From positions 1 through 27,806 of the forward strand of contig CAXKVV010001859.1 of NCBI GenBank assembly GCA_964058805.1: DNA of 27,806 bases, written 5' to 3'. How positions within the stretch are numbered: position 1 is the stretch's first letter; each line of letters begins with the position of its first letter. Source of the stretch: Schoenoplectus triqueter. Taxonomy: Eukaryota; Streptophyta; Magnoliopsida; Poales; Cyperaceae. Shown piece after piece: positions 1 through 9,775 of this stretch. The notes below the pieces were generated by a model. The model was not told where the DNA came from. It saw only the letters and a program-made list of their open reading frames with translations, and did not search any database. The position numbers and the translations under genes are program-made.

Positions 1-23
1 AGCTGAAGTAGGCTGGTTAAGCT

Positions 24-564
24 TAGTGGTTTGAAATGGACCAGACGGTCCAATCCGTTCCGGACCGGACCGTGATCGTGGACCGGACTAGACCGGACTG
101 TAGCCGGACCATGGACCGTCTCGTACTCTACCACGGTCCGGTCCAACGGTGGGTCGGTCCTCCCTTCACCCGAAAATGGACCATGTCGATCCGTCCCGTG
201 TCGACCCATCCCGTGCGGACCCATGGACCGGACCGGACCGGACTGTGGACCTTGCAGGACCGTGGACCGAACCAGATTGCCCCCCGGACCAGATCCCCCC
301 ACCCGGCCCCCCTTAAAAATAATTCGAATTAGTTAAAAATTATTATTAAAAAATATGATAAATTATTATTTTTCCCAATTTATAAAAAAAATTCGGACCG
401 GACCGGACCGTGGACCGTCCCGTCCCGTCCCGTGGGGGTCTAGCCCCCGGGGGCCAACGATGGGACGGATTCGGTTTTTTCGAATTTGGACCACCTAGGA
501 CCAAACCGTATGAACCGTCCGGGTTTGAACCGGACCGGCCCGACCGGACGTCTTCAAACCTCTA
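24..564. mobile_element. Non-autonomous hAT-superfamily transposon with perfect 8-bp target duplication
   Basis: The ends are imperfect 12-bp terminal inverted repeats: TAGTGGTTTGAA at the left, and TAGAGGTTTGAA read inward from the right (11 of 12 match). Both sides are flanked by the same 8-mer, GTTAAGCT (16-23 and 565-572), the 8-bp target site duplication typical of hAT elements. Two GC-rich subterminal blocks (about 36-310 and 395-550) are made of permuted GGACCG and CGTCCC motifs; they surround a short AT-rich core (about 311-394). No transposase frame is present, so the element must have moved in trans. A 98-codon open frame inside it (36-332) is the translation of these repeats, not a gene. 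The intact duplication and ends suggest a fairly young insertion. It lies about 0.5 kb beyond the 3' end of the Cys-rich protein gene. Confidence 0.9.
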
Positions 565-572
565 GTTAAGCT

Positions 573-1122
573 TGCTTTGATCTTTAATTGAAGCAAGAAA
601 AATAAGTTGCAAGATACAATGCAGTAAAGAATGTACAAGGAGTTAAGGGCCAATAGGTCAACCTAGCTATAGCAAATGATCTTTTGATAGTGAAATTCTA
701 CTCTGGATGAGGCATTTAATTGCCTGTAATAAGCATATTTCTTTTATTGTAACAATGGAGTACCAATAACAAAAAGCAACATGAGAAAATGAATTGTTAA
801 TAATAAAATGATTCAACCTCACTCAAAAATATCCAACAAACAAAAAAGAAAACCCAAATTAGCAGCGAGGTTTGCACACATTTGTTTTGGGAGTTGACAT
901 GTCTTTTAGATACAGTTCAAGCTGAAAAGAATTTTCACAATCAAAAGGCAAGGAATCATTTTGATTATCATTTCAATCTTTCAGTGACAATCACTGAAAA
1001 TGTAAACAAATTAGGAAAACAAATAAACTGTACAGAAAATCCTCACCAAATCAAATCCCCACAAAATATAAACAACATCGCCTCGGATCAAAGTTCAATA
1101 AATTTCTCTTCTTCCTTTTTTT
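573..1122. other. 3' flank of the Cys-rich protein gene, no gene seen
   Basis: AT-rich sequence between the hAT element and the stop codon of the minus-strand gene. An 82-codon plus-strand open frame at 882-1130 has low-complexity composition (N, K, S, Q rich), no recognisable motif, and ends in the poly-T tract just past the gene's stop. I treat it as chance. The gene's 3' UTR should occupy the right part of this stretch. Confidence 0.5.
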
Positions 1123-1127
1123 TTTAT
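1122..1127 (-). terminator. Possible polyadenylation signal (AATAAA) close to the stop codon
   Basis: On the minus strand, AATAAA lies about 17 nt past the TGA stop of the Cys-rich protein gene and is followed by an A-rich tract (poly-T on the plus strand, about 1116-1124). This is very close to the stop for a plant poly(A) signal, so actual cleavage may occur further left. Near-upstream elements in plants are loosely defined, hence the low confidence. Confidence 0.3.
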
Positions 1128-1143
1128 TAAACTCATTGTTCAT

Positions 1144-1713
1144 TCATTCATCCTTCAAATCTTTCAAATTTTGATAAACCACCACATCTTTTCCCAAACT
1201 AGTTCCCCCAAGCGGATTTGTGGAAAATGAGATCCTTCCAAAACCCCAATGCCCAACCTGGTACAAATCCATCCAAATTTTTTCTGCATCCAATTTAGCG
1301 CTTAATCTGCCATTACTGACATTCTTACAGTCCCCCAAACCTATCTCCCATACACCCATCCCCAATTCACCACTCTTACTGTCAAAATCTTTGTATTCCA
1401 ACCCCATTACCATCTCACCATCGCTTTCTCCGACATTACTTACGCGTTTTTGGAAGAACCTCTTCTTCTTGGTCAGAATTTTGTAACAGCGCCTTCCCAC
1501 CAAGTATGGAGCCTTGACCAAGGAAAAGGCTAAGAGGTGGACGAATGAGCAGGGACAACAGCAAAGAGCGATGCAATCACCCATGACAAATGCGGAGCAC
1601 GACTGACATGTCTGAGTCGAGCATTCAGCACACTCAACGTGGTCGTTGGAGGTGGTATCCGGGTCAGGGAACCTGTACCGTGCCATCATGTGAGCACTTC
1701 TAGATCTCTCCAT
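1144..1713 (-). CDS. Plant-specific Cys-rich CCCPC-motif protein, function unknown (main coding exon)
   Basis: Encodes 189 residues from ATG at 1713 to TGA at 1144. Visible features: a basic start MERSRSAH; a Cys cluster C28-x2-C31-x4-C36-x2-C39; then C47 and a CCCPC motif (51-55) inside a hydrophobic segment (about 43-70) that could anchor in a membrane; then a basic KKKRFFQKR tract (82-90). The C-terminal part carries an aromatic/glycine block around HWGFGR (155-160). The pattern of a Gly/Cys motif, CCCPC, a leucine-rich stretch and GRRC followed by Lys/Arg resembles an uncharacterised plant family that I know only by pattern; no biochemical role is assigned. The frame stays open upstream for 41 more codons to ATG 1836, but a good splice acceptor (TTGCAG, ending at 1753) lies in that stretch. 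I therefore start at 1713 and treat everything upstream as leader or N-terminal exons. This is the only frame in the window with protein-like composition and ordered motifs. Confidence 0.75.
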   Translation of the reverse strand: MERSRSAHMMARYRFPDPDTTSNDHVECAECSTQTCQSCSAFVMGDCIALCCCPCSFVHLLAFSLVKAPYLVGRRCYKILTKKKRFFQKRVSNVGESDGEMVMGLEYKDFDSKSGELGMGVWEIGLGDCKNVSNGRLSAKLDAEKIWMDLYQVGHWGFGRISFSTNPLGGTSLGKDVVVYQNLKDLKDE

Positions 1714-1752
1714 TGCTTCTCCTCGTTGAAGGCTTTCGTTAAATGGAAAACC

Positions 1753-2199
1753 CTGCAAGTTGTTGTACAAATTTAGCAAGAGAATATTGGTATATGTTGA
1801 TAAATGTTGACTCACACATAACATGTTTCGTGACAAACTGACAAATCATCAGGGTATTAATGCTATTTTGGATAGCTAAGATTTAGAAGATATTCTCATT
1901 TATTAGGTTTATTTCCATCATCATGGCCCATGGGTGTCATGTGATTTCTTTTACTACATGCATGTTCAGATACCTTGTTTAAGTTATTTGGCATTGTGCC
2001 ATGTGTACAGTTTATATGTTTATGATAGTATGTACAGTTTATATATTTATGATAGTACAATAAATGAACTGTGAGGTCCATTTAAACTAATCTGAAAATT
2101 CTGGGAGACTGGGACCAAAAAAACGAACCATTTGCAAATTAGAACATATTTTCACAAGAAAGAAAAAAAAAAGAACAAAACATTTAATGAGATACTTAC
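1753..2199 (-). other. Probable intron of the Cys-rich protein gene
   Basis: Read on the minus strand, there is a strong donor CCTG|GTAAGTATC (GT at 2199-2198) and an acceptor ACTTGCAG|GG (AG at 1754-1753), giving a 447-nt AT-rich intron. Joining the flanks gives a frame with no stop across the junction: AAC-CTG|GGT-TTT-CCA, running into the 189-residue frame. It also contains a 27-bp tandem duplication. cDNA would be needed to prove it. Confidence 0.55.
2004..2057. repeat. Tandem duplication of a 27-bp unit
   Basis: Two adjacent copies (2004-2030 and 2031-2057) beginning TGTACAGTTTATAT and ending GATAGTA, identical at 26 of 27 positions. The duplication sits inside the proposed intron and explains a short minus-strand open frame there (1896-2081), which is not a gene. 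Confidence 0.9.
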
Positions 2200-2276
2200 C
2201 AGGTTTATTAGTTCAAGATGAGGAGCATGCTCAGCTCCATCATGGTCATGGACATTTAATGTGACATTTATAATGA
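2200..2276 (-). other. Candidate internal exon of the Cys-rich protein gene
   Basis: On the minus strand this stretch ends in a consensus donor (GTAAGT after 2200). It may begin after a pyrimidine-rich acceptor ending in CTGAG (AG at 2278-2277). In the phase that continues into the main exon it is open, reading VHDHDGAEHAPHLELINL before the junction. No in-frame ATG occurs in it, so either it codes an N-terminal extension started further upstream or it is an untranslated leader exon. The donor is convincing; the acceptor is weaker. Another donor-like site lies at 2481 (TTTTG|GTAAGA), so one more small exon may exist near 2482-2556. Confidence 0.35.
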
Positions 2277-3718
2277 CTCAGAATAATAGAACATCAAATT
2301 TAGATGTAAATGATGATTGTAATTTTAACTAATTTGGAATGTTGCTTTCCGGTAACACGGATAATAAATTATATTTGTATCACTCAATTACTACACCTAC
2401 CAGCATCTTCCATGTTATCCTTAGAATTATTAATTGTAGTAGATATGTAAATTACAAAGAGAAGCTGACTTGATGTCTTACCAAAAGATTCTTTTATCTA
2501 ATAATACAGAAGTGAATATTTTTAGCAACTAGCTAGATGCTACACAACTGATTCAGCTATAGGCAAACAGTTTATTTAACCAAGAAAATTAAATAATTTT
2601 TGCAGTACTTCAGACAAACTTTACGTGAACTTAATTTAAATTGCATTGAGATATCAGAAAAGTGGACTTAATTAAACATTTATAGTTCAAACATCAAGAT
2701 TCCCAGAATGATTCATACAATGATCGGTTAGTGCTTTCATGGACAATAAGATTTTGTAGAGATCAGAATTTTAAAATTTTGCTCAGATGTTTGTTTCTTT
2801 AAATTTCTGTTTCTTACAGATTTGAAACAGAGTACTGTAAGTTAAATCATTAATTCCATGCTAAAGTATGGAACTAGTTATTTGGCAGTTTTTAACTAAT
2901 AATTATAGTAAATTAACTTCACAAAATAATTCTACTTCAAAAAAAAACGTCACAAAAATATTACACGGTGTAATTTGAAAATTGTCAATGCAAGAACAGT
3001 TTAATAAATTACATACTGTAATGATCTGCTAATTGGTAGGTCCGCTTTCCTGAATTTTGACCATTGCACTTCTTTAATAGGATCTTCTTTTTTCAAAAAA
3101 AAAAAAATTAAGCATAGTTTTCTCCCTTTCTCTTTTTTATTACCCGTTAACTATATACAAGCATAAAATTCTTGCCAGAAGAAAAAAACACTTCGCCTAC
3201 ATATAGATGATATTTGATGTTATGTGGCATTTTGTATGACAAAAAAAAATGTGGCAGGAAGTTACTCGGACCACCTAAATTTATATATGAATAAAAATAC
3301 TACTTGATGTGTAATAAAGTAGATTAAGAGGATCAGATTAATTGATCTACGCGCTTGTGGAATTTATATCTCGAAAAAATAAAACGATAAGTATTTCACA
3401 TCATTACCGATGTATTGTAAATAAATGACCAGATGATGGTTTCATATTTCTTTCTTTTTCTTGATCGAAAGAACACGATCTCAACCAATTAACATTATAA
3501 TTATATGATGCTTAAGATCTTAATTTTACCATACCATATTATAATATTCCGATAAATGCAACATCAAGAGTCAACAAAGGGCGAGTTTAAACCCCAAAAC
3601 TTGTATCTAAATGCAAACGAAATGGACACAAATTCAAGATCCGAAGAGAAACAATGAAAGATCATAATAAACAACTTAAAGAAAACGAAACCCCTGGTTG
3701 GATTACATAAAAACTTAC
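2277..3718 (-). other. Probable intronic region between leader exon and downstream exons
   Basis: About 1.4 kb of AT-rich DNA with short poly-A/T runs and no long open frame. It lies between the donor of the first leader exon (GT at 3718-3717) and the candidate internal exon, so it is most simply intron, possibly interrupted by one small exon near 2482-2556. I saw no transposon ends in it. Confidence 0.4.
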
Positions 3719-3897
3719 CCGGATTGAATGGGGAACCAGCTCTCTATAGAAAAATCAGAAGAAATACTGATGGCACGGTTCCGACCTTCTCAAATCTCCG
3801 TCTCCAATCTATGCCATCCGAAATGCTACGAATCCATGGTAGATGGAGAAAAAGATAATCAAAGATCGAAGAAGAAGGAGAAGAAAAAAAGGGGATA
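3719..3897 (-). other. Candidate first exon (5' untranslated leader) of the Cys-rich protein gene
   Basis: Read on the minus strand, this begins about 30 nt past a TATA box. It carries a long pyrimidine-rich stretch (CTTCTCCTTCTTCTTCG), as in many plant leaders, and ends at a good donor CCGG|GTAAGTTT. It contains two minimal upstream reading frames, ATG-GAT-TCG-TAG and ATG-GCA-TAG, so it is unlikely to be coding. The distance to the main exon implies a spliced leader. The 71-codon open frame overlapping it (3744-3959) also covers the TATA region and is discounted. Confidence 0.5.
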
Positions 3898-3921
3898 AAT
3901 CTCAGGCTTCTCTTTGCCTTA

Positions 3922-3929
3922 ATTTTATA
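3922..3929 (-). promoter_or_regulatory. TATA box of the Cys-rich protein gene
   Basis: On the minus strand the sequence reads TTATAAAATT, followed about 30 nt later by the pyrimidine-rich leader. Position and composition fit a plant core promoter driving transcription leftward. No other promoter motif was firmly recognised upstream, where transposon relics begin about 270 bp away. Confidence 0.5.
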
Positions 3930-4195
3930 ATATATTTCAAGAGAGAGGTGATAGATCAATGAGCTTGAAATGGATACTGGATACAGTTAAGAGAGAGAAG
4001 CCAGCAAATTACAGAGTTGACTTGATACCATGGATGGGATGGACCTATCGATATATAAAATTTGTTCCAAGTCTTCTGTGTCGTCAACAATATGAGACAT
4101 CTGTGTGGCATCAAATTTTATTTGACTTTCTACTTGGCGGTGATACTATGCCTTAGATTTTGCCAAGGATGAGTTGGATTTTGATAAATAAATAA

Positions 4196-4521
4196 ATTAT
4201 ATTTTATATAATTATTATATTAAAAAGGAAGAAATATAAAATGTTGTAAGTTTTGTCTCTCATTTTGATGTGTTGGTGGTAAATAAATGTGTTGACCAAA
4301 GTTTTAATAAAGAGTTGGCCGTACAATTTTTTATCAGTAATTTTATTATGTAAATTTTTATCAGCAAAAATATTCTCTAATCTAACTGCCCGTATGTAAA
4401 TTTTTACCAATAAATAAATTGTATAAATTTTTACCAGCAATAACATTCACTGACCGAACTGTCCGCAATAAATTTTTACAATCTCAAATTTTGTTAATAT
4501 AATAATTATATAAAATATAAT
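4196..4521. mobile_element. Putative MITE with 28-bp perfect terminal inverted repeats
   Basis: Positions 4196-4223 and 4494-4521 are perfect 28-bp inverted copies (inner part AATTATTATATTAA). The 326-bp interior is AT-rich and non-coding and contains several TAAATTTTTA(C/T)CAG-like motifs spaced about 70-74 bp. A perfect 28-bp inverted match is unlikely by chance even at this AT content. No clear target duplication is seen, so the superfamily is not assigned; the structure overlaps a larger fold-back. Confidence 0.5.
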
Positions 4522-4900
4522 ACACTTCTTTACTCAAAATTTAACTCATCAATAACTTTGGGGGGCAAAACAGGGGCGTTATATCACTACTCTGGAAAAA
4601 TTTGGGATGGTAAAGATTTGTTGTGGACGGTTCGGTAAGAAAATATTATTGTTGGTAAAAATTTACACAAATAATTTACTAGTAAAAATTTATATGCGGA
4701 TAGTTCGGTCAGGGAATATTATTGTTGGTAAAAAATTATACAATGAATTTACTGATAAAAATTTGCATATAAACAGTTCGATAATATTATTATTGATAAA
4801 AATTTAAATATTATTATTGATAAAAAATTTTATTATATGCGGATATAATATTATATGCGGATAGTTCGATCAGAAAATATTATTATTGATAAAAAATTAA
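4250..4900. repeat. Large fold-back: inverted tandem arrays of a ~73-bp unit
   Basis: The right arm (about 4605-4900) carries four spaced copies of a unit marked by AGTTCGGTCAGGGAATATTA and GGTAAAAATTTA; the GTTCG cores are at 4630, 4703, 4776 and 4864. The left arm (about 4250-4490) carries the same unit in opposite orientation (CGAAC at 4455, degenerate cores near 4381 and 4312). The arms are separated by about 110 bp that includes the right end of the 28-bp inverted repeat element. A transcript would fold into a long imperfect hairpin. Short open frames in both arms (4204-4446 minus, 4607-4807 plus) encode similar LLVKIY-type strings because the arms are inverted copies; they are not genes. 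Confidence 0.65.
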
Positions 4901-5196
4901 ATAATCAGTCATTTATTACAATTTCAATTAGTATATTTATCTACGGCCATCACATCATATGAGGGGCAAACCATAGAGCATTTTATACTTATTTTCTCTA
5001 CTTTTCTTCGAACTTCGGTCATGTAGCAGCGGGCTAGCTAATTATGTAGTGGGTTACTAAATGTATCAGAGAATCTGAGTTACGTGTTTTTTTTTTGTCT
5101 TTTTATCCACCCAACACAGAAATAATATATATATCATGTTTTTCAAGTTTGGCAGGTTGCAGAGTAATTGTAAAATCCGCGATTTCACAGCGGTAG
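4901..5196. other. Intergenic, nothing recognised
   Basis: AT-rich sequence with a poly-T run near 5089-5096; no gene, transposon end or RNA seen. Confidence 0.5.
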
Positions 5197-5658
5197 TTGG
5201 GCCGCAAGAAAAATTTAAAATTTAATTCGTTTTATTTTAAATTCGGTTCATTTAATTAAATTTTTTTATCGAGTCTTTCGGTTAAATAAATTTTTAATGA
5301 ACTAGTTCAAATTTAATTCATAATAAATGGATATATAATTATTTATATATATCTTTAACTATTTAGTCAATAAAATATATAATAATATAATTATTTTATT
5401 ATAAAATTAAAAAGATATTATTAAGTTAATAAATATAAGTTATTTTTTGAAATTTTAATATAGAATTAGTAAAATATTAATTATTTTAACTAATTATTTA
5501 TGATGATATAAAAAAATATATAAAAATTAAAATAATTGAGTTCGTTTAGAGTTCCATGTAGTTCGAGTTCTATTTAGTTCGAATTTGGTTCGAAATAATT
5601 TTAAATCTAACTCAACACACAAGCTAGTTCAATCGAATTCAATTTGTTTGTATCCCAA
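5197..5658. mobile_element. Possible degraded hAT-like non-autonomous element (GTTCGA-rich ends)
   Basis: The left edge reads TTGGGCCGCAAGAAAAATT; the right edge read inward is TTGGGATACAAACAAATT, an imperfect terminal inverted repeat. Subterminal regions on both sides are rich in GTTCGA/TTCGGTT motifs with an AT-rich core, resembling the other hAT-type elements here. The flanks read CACAGCGGTAG at the left and CACAGTAG at the right, which could be an 8-bp target duplication disturbed by 3 bases. Divergent and not certain. Confidence 0.35.
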
Positions 5659-7063
5659 CACAGTAGATATGAGTATTACTTTTTAAAGTTTCTAGTTGAA
5701 TTAAGAGAGGGATCACTTTATAATACTTTTCTTAATAACCTTTTGATAATGCAATTTGAAATAAATTCATTTATTTTTCCAAAGTAGGAAAATATCTCTA
5801 GATATATTCTCAACTCGTAGATTGATAATGTTTCAAATTATATTAAATTTTAATATTGTTTGATAACCTATCATATAATATCAAAATTTATGCAATTTAT
5901 AAAAGTTACAATTTAATGGACTTTATAGTCGACTACCAATGTTACTTATTATATAAAACTTAAACAAAATTGCCATTTTAAGATTCTTGTTTAAAGAGAT
6001 TTTTAAATATATTCAATTCTCATTATCAAAATTATCAAAATAAGTATTGTCAAATGATTCCTCCCTAATAATTAATTATTTTCAGAGAGTATCTCCTTTG
6101 ACTACATTTTATCTTAAAGATTTTGACGATAATTTATTGTGACATTTTTATTAAAATAAAATATATACATATTTCATAGAGTTGTAAATAATTTGTTGAA
6201 TTGTTGTTGTTCCATCAAAGTCCAGCATATACACATTATTGCAATTTTATTGTTATTTGATGAAGAATAGAATTTGTGTTAAATTGAATTAATTTATATG
6301 TACGATATAAGTATAAACTGCATTTTACTTTTCAAAGTTCCTGATTATTTTCTTTTACATTTGTCCATATTTTCAATGTTCAAACTAATCGAGTGACAAT
6401 GTATTCCGGGTTTCCTACAGTATTTTTCTGGATCAATCGCTTTTATTCTTGAATGCAGATCGGTACTTGAAAATTAAAAAGAAAAATTTTGCAACAATAA
6501 TGTTGTAGAGTGCTTTCTCTTTAACTGACATTACACATGTTCAAAGGTGCATATTTCTCCTCCTTTGCAGATGCAAAAGCATTTTATTATATACTAAATT
6601 TAAAATTTAGAAAACAAAATAAACAAAGAGATGTAGATATATGTGATTAAATCATTAGGATAATATTTGTTTTTTTTTTACAATTGGCGGGATAATCTTT
6701 TGGATCAAAAGCAAATGAGAAAAACAATAAATCAAACACATGGATAGGTGCTAGATGGTGTGGGTCCGGCTCCTCTACGGTATTATACATGCACAATAAC
6801 TGTAGGAATTTGTAACGGCCGTCGGATTTAAATCGCAGATAAGACAATTTACAACGATATCCTTTAAATTCATGGAAACAACTTGAATAAGACAAGCAGC
6901 TAACTGGGACGCTAGCATGAAGATGGAAAACGACAAAAGAGCTAGAGACGCCGACAAGTCTATGTACATTTGTTCCCATCTTGTACATATTCTCCGGTTG
7001 AAAACCGAGTAATTTTTTTTTATTACCTTTGGGATTTAATTTGTCATCCTATAAGTAGTCATC
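5659..7063. other. Intergenic AT-rich DNA, no supported gene
   Basis: No gene is supported. The 6720-6980 stretch is less AT-rich than its surroundings and gives overlapping minus-strand open frames of 113 and 64 codons (6647-6988, 6775-6969). These have no motif, no splice context and unremarkable composition. It contains GGGTCCGGCTCCTCTACGG (6760-6778), whose GAGGAGCCGG core recurs in inverted orientation near 8402, so it may be an old repeat. Confidence 0.45.
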
Positions 7064-7741
7064 GTTCTTAAGGGTCGGATTAGACTTAACGGATCTATAA
7101 GAGAACCAATTTGAAAAGAACCATTGAAGGACTGGATTCAAAGAATTTAATTTTTGAAAGGTGAGCTTGATCCTTGTTTGGCTCGGCCCTTATTAGGCTC
7201 TTCAGATCTTAAGAGTTGGATAAAATACGGATAAAGATAAGGTCAGATTCAGACTTTGGTCTAGGGGACAAAAATTAAAAAAAAAATCCGAGGAGGCAAA
7301 ATAAATATATTTTCTATTTTTTTCTGAAAATATATATAATTACAAAGGTAATCCACCCATGGCTAAGGATCAGATTTAGAAGAGGTTTTTGTTTTTTTAA
7401 TTTTAATTTTTTAGAATTTTTTAAATATAACTAAAATATAATATATAATATTAAAAAATAAAGTAAAATTTATAAATATAAAAAAATATTATTTTTAAAT
7501 ATTATTTTAAATTTTTAAATATAATTAGAACACATGGATTTGAAAATTATCGAAAAGAATTGAAGGAATTGAAAAATGTCAGATTTGATAAGGGCCGGAT
7601 TACAAAGAGCTTATTTTTTTGGGTTAGAGCCCTAGCTCTTTCAAGGAGAAAGAGTCGAGTTAGATTGAAGGTGGGGCGAATAAAGATCAGATTTCTTGAC
7701 AGACCGGCTAGACTGAGTTCAAGAGCTCGATCCTTATGAAC
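7064..7741. mobile_element. Possible degraded inverted-repeat transposon relic
   Basis: GTTCTTAAGGGTCG at 7064-7077 and the inverted match GTTCATAAGGATCG at 7741-7728 (12 of 14) bracket 678 bp. Both flanks have moderately GC-rich subterminal sequence (GGCTCGGCCC, GGGCCGGATT, GACCGGCTAG motifs) around a very AT-rich centre. The architecture resembles the hAT-type elements elsewhere in the window, but no target duplication was found and the true ends are uncertain. A 66-codon open frame inside (7547-7747, minus) is not supported as a gene. Confidence 0.3.
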
Positions 7742-8940
7742 TAGCAAACTTGAATACTATTTTTGTATAATTAATTTAATAAATTAATATCTCATATCTG
7801 TTACAATTTGCCACATCAATATAAAAAATATTCGAATTACAATTCATGATTAATTGATTATATTTCATATAAAAAATTCCGTGATAATAGTTGTTATAAA
7901 AACTATATAAAAATAATTATGAAAGTTTTAAAAATACAAGACCTACAAAAATTTACTGGACTGTCTTAGATAAATTTCAAGTGGTATGCTCATATGACTT
8001 ATATAACATTCAGAGGTACTTTTTTTTCGCAGTTTTAAGATGTTGTCAACTTGTGTTATATATAAAACTTAATAGGAATCCTAAAAAAGCAGCGTATTTA
8101 ATAATTTATGTCAAAAAATTACAAACATTTTGTTTTCTTTGTAAATGATTTTGTGTAAACTTTCAAGCAATTTAACTATTATATGATGGTTCATGTATGT
8201 GATGAATAGTGAATCTGGAATTGGATTCAACATTTTTCATGTATGTATTGTATGTATAGAGAATAAATTATCCAGAAATATAAACTATATTTTATCTTTA
8301 TAATTATTAATTATTAAAATTATCAAACTAACTCGTTGTTAAGGATATACATCCGTTAAAAAAATAGCCTGATGAATGTCTCCGTACAAATACAATTGGA
8401 GAGGAGCCGGCCTGCCGGAGCCGTTAAAATTCTCTCCATTAACTTGTGTAAACTGTAAAGGCATATCAAGTGATGAACCCTCGAGATTTTGACATGTGTA
8501 AAAGGCATATCATCCTGTCATATATTACCAAAAAGTGAGAGGTAAAAATTCTGAAATATTTTCTTCTCTGTGGGGGCGCCAGTATTAAAACACATTTTGC
8601 TCATGTTGCCCATTTATTAAGAAGCAAATAAAAAAGCAACAATTTTTTTTCTTAAATACCACTATAGCGCAATATTTTTCTAATGAAAGGAGCATCAAGG
8701 AAAGTTGGAAAAGTAAAATACGGTAGGTTTTGTCTTCTACGGAAGATTTTTATTATTTATTAAAGATTATATTAAATTTTAATACACTTTTTTTGTTTAG
8801 TTTTTTACATTCAATAGTCTGGGCATATGTTGTTTTTGCTTGTTTCTGTAAATAATGGTTCGTTTTAACTTTGTACATATCACTCACAAGACGTTTGTTG
8901 AAACGGAAGGGATACCTTAAAAATATTGGGTTATTTTTAT
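7742..8940. other. Intergenic AT-rich DNA, no gene seen
   Basis: No open frame of note. A GC-richer patch at 8396-8425 contains GAGGAGCCGGCCTGCCGG. A short imperfect direct repeat carrying AAGGCATATCA occurs twice, at about 8458-8468 and 8502-8512. Confidence 0.45.
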
Positions 8941-9592
8941 TAGGGTTGCAAATGAGTTGAGTTTGAGCGAGCCGGTTTAGCTCAATCTTAGCTCATGAAA
9001 ATTCGAGTTAAGTTGAGTCGAGCTTGTGAAACGTTTCGAGCTGCAAAATCTAGCTCAAGCTCGGCTCATTACTATTCGAGCTAGCTCACAGCTGGCTCAC
9101 GAGCCAATGCATGTACATTTACTCGGTTTGACATTTAGATTTACTACTTCTACAAACTATAAAATTGATACATCTATAAGACTGGATACATGAGTCGGTA
9201 TAAAATTAGTATATCAACAAATTATATTTCAATGGTAACTTTGCTGCACTAATTTGAACGGAAGAACAAATAAAAACTATTGAGTCAGATAGATGAGTCA
9301 AGTCACGAGTGAGTAAGAAAAGTCGTTAAGCCGCTGAGATGATAAGATGATGAGAAGATGAGAGATGGATTATTAGATTAGTGTTTGGTGAAAAAAACAT
9401 ATAAATTATTATTATTTGAGCTGATTCGACCTACGAGCCGAGCCAACCCCAACTCAAATTCAGCTCATTTAACTATCGAGCCAGATTAGCTTGAGTAAAA
9501 TTAGCTCGAGTCAAATAAGCTTGAGCCAGATTAGCTAGAGCCTGATAAGCTTGAGCTAGATTAGCTTGAGCCTGAGTTTTTTTGCAGCCATA
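8941..9592. mobile_element. Non-autonomous hAT-type element rich in GAGC/GCTCGA motifs
   Basis: The left end is TAGGGTTGCAAA and the right end read inward is TATGGCTGCAAA (10 of 12 match). The flanking 8-mers ATTTTTAT and ATTTTGAC agree at 6 of 8 positions, consistent with an aged 8-bp duplication. Subterminal regions at both ends (about 8950-9115 and 9418-9580) are dense in short direct and inverted motifs such as GAGCTAGCTCA, GAGCCGAGCC and AGATTAGCTTGAG; an AT-rich core lies between. No transposase frame is seen. The right end lies about 180 bp from the first satellite monomer. Confidence 0.7.
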
Positions 9593-9775
9593 ATTTTGAC
9601 AATCTTAACAATGGATTTTTCAAATAAATACAAAATAATTTTTAAAAATAGTAAAAAAAGTTATATGTATGACTCTACTTATAGATTGATGGTGATTTAA
9701 ATTTCATGCAATTTCATATCGTTTGATAGTCCATCAAAGTCCATAAAAATGGTATGCAAACAGTAATTACTGTTT
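9593..9775. other. Spacer between hAT-type element and satellite array
   Basis: About 180 bp of AT-rich unique-looking sequence with no gene. The perfect 12-bp palindrome CAGTAATTACTG (9761-9772) ends 3 bp before the first recognisable satellite sequence. Confidence 0.5.

Noticed and set aside
36..332. 98-residue open frame rich in Pro/Arg/Asp
   Set aside because: It lies wholly inside a hAT element and translates its GGACCG repeats.
1220..1486. 88-residue plus-strand open frame
   Set aside because: Antisense shadow of the Cys-rich protein coding exon.
3959..4156. 65-residue plus-strand open frame
   Set aside because: Divergent to the gene's TATA box and only about 30 bp from it; no motif, weak composition. 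It could be a short divergent transcript, but nothing supports a gene.
6647..6988. 113- and 64-residue minus-strand open frames
   Set aside because: No domain, promoter or splice context; overlapping frames in a slightly GC-richer repeat-like patch.
8941..9592. Interpretation as a long terminal repeat of a retrotransposon
   Set aside because: Ends are inverted, not TG...CA direct repeats; there is no primer-binding site or polypurine tract, and the flanks fit an 8-bp duplication.
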